DNA of 22,922 nt from Sedimentisphaerales bacterium. GTDB lineage: Bacteria; Planctomycetota; Phycisphaerae; Sedimentisphaerales; SG8-4. The position numbers and the translations under genes are program-made. Shown here in pieces: positions 22,482 to 22,922 of the stretch. The notes beneath the pieces were generated by a model. The model was not told the DNA's origin and did not search any database. It saw only the letters and a program-made list of their open reading frames with translations. Positions within the stretch are counted from its first letter, which is position 1. Each line of letters starts with the position of its first letter. The stretch lies in assembly GCA_016928975.1 (NCBI GenBank), contig JAFGJR010000266.1, forward strand, positions 1-22,922. Direction: 5' to 3'.

Positions 22482-22922
22482 CTATCGAACGACGGCCTTG
22501 TAGATGTCCTCCAACGGCAACGGCTGGATGTCGGCCCGGCAGTTGACAGCCTCGGCGGCCGCTTCGATCTGCTCGGGCGAGAGGTCCTGGACGGTCAACG
22601 TGGCCTGCGACTGGTTGCGGCGGCATTCGATCACGTTGGCAAACCGAAGCTCCTCGGGCAACGGGCCGCTCAGGGAGGTCAAACGCACGCGCATGTATGT
22701 CTCGCGCAGATCATCAAAGCTCGCGTCCGCGATGATGCGCCCCGCTTTCATAATCACCGCGTGGTCGATCACCTTCTCCACGTCGCTGAGGATGTGTGAG
22801 GAGATGATGATCGTGCGGTCCAGGTCCTGGATGAATTGCAGGAGCAGATCGAGAAACTGGGCGCGGGCCAGCGGGTCGAGGGCGGCGGCCGGCTCGTCGA
22901 GGATCAGCAGCTCCGGCTCGAA
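22482..22922 (-). CDS. ABC transporter ATP-binding protein, C-terminal part (cut by window edge)
   Basis: The frame is open through the right edge, so the N-terminus lies outside. Its last 146 codons include Walker B LLILDEP, the D-loop ALDP, the switch His in IISSHILSDVEKV and the typical DHAVIMKAGRII strand. The tail of about 75 residues (RETYMRVRLTSLSG to PLPLEDIYKAVV) is the extra C-terminal domain of ABC-2-type exporter ATPases (CcmA/DrrA-like). Walker A and the signature motif cannot be seen. It is the first visible gene of an operon that continues with two permeases and a small ORF. The substrate is unknown. Confidence 0.9.
   Translation of the reverse strand, partial: FEPELLILDEPAAALDPLARAQFLDLLLQFIQDLDRTIIISSHILSDVEKVIDHAVIMKAGRIIADASFDDLRETYMRVRLTSLSGPLPEELRFANVIECRRNQSQATLTVQDLSPEQIEAAAEAVNCRADIQPLPLEDIYKAVVR

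Overview
The window looks like a chromosome segment of a Planctomycetota bacterium, probably class Phycisphaerae (Sedimentisphaerales-like, perhaps an uncultured lineage). This rests on recognised family style, not on a marker gene. The signs are secreted proteins opening with SGGTGEPNDPYQIAT before GLUG repeats, Fn3-like modules ending in YYWRID, a terminal module opening VDDFESYTD, a type II pseudopilin-like protein placed among unrelated genes, and a DUF2617-type protein. No rRNA, tRNA, CRISPR array, transposase or phage gene was seen. Most of the long ORFs lying opposite real genes are high-GC shadows.

Layout. (1) 117-4216, minus strand: an apparent five-gene operon made of a secreted OB-fold-like protein, a pseudopilin-like protein, and a Zn/Mn-type ABC importer (lipoprotein, ATPase, permease). 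The genes are 26 nt apart or closer, with one ATGA overlap. A sigma70-like promoter at 4294-4322 has a perfect 6+6 palindrome over its -10, a plausible metal-repressor site. (2) 4385-4794: a divergent single-domain cupin gene with its own promoter. (3) 4842-5011: a strong promoter followed about 110-140 nt later by a hairpin and T-tract terminator with no convincing ORF between, a likely small RNA. (4) 5192-6254: a two-TM protein with a cytoplasmic helical tail, behind a near-consensus promoter.

(5) 6340-15631, plus strand: three large secreted proteins with 49-nt and 21-nt gaps. They are a 14-repeat RCC1-like propeller fused to GLUG repeats, a GH99/GH71-like glycoside hydrolase bracketed by three copies of one beta-sandwich module, and a two-GLUG, three-Fn3, jelly-roll protein. 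Together they suggest an extracellular system for binding and cutting glycans. Directly after the last stop codon, in the same frame, is a 24-codon remnant of a GLUG-protein C-terminus, a visible domain-shuffling scar.

(6) 15720-17393, minus strand: a DUF2617-type protein and a CPBP (Rce1/CAAX-like) membrane protease, apparently transcribed separately. (7) 17602-18267, plus strand: an endonuclease III-related DNA glycosylase with altered catalytic and Fe-S residues. (8) 18272-19326, minus strand: an AbiEii-like nucleotidyltransferase behind a small overlapping ORF, resembling a toxin-antitoxin pair. (9) 19422-22922, minus strand: an ABC exporter operon containing the C-terminal part of an ATPase (cut by the window edge), a 465-aa permease, a 75-aa translationally coupled ORF, and a second diverged 463-aa permease.

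All functional calls are read from motifs by eye; no database search was run.
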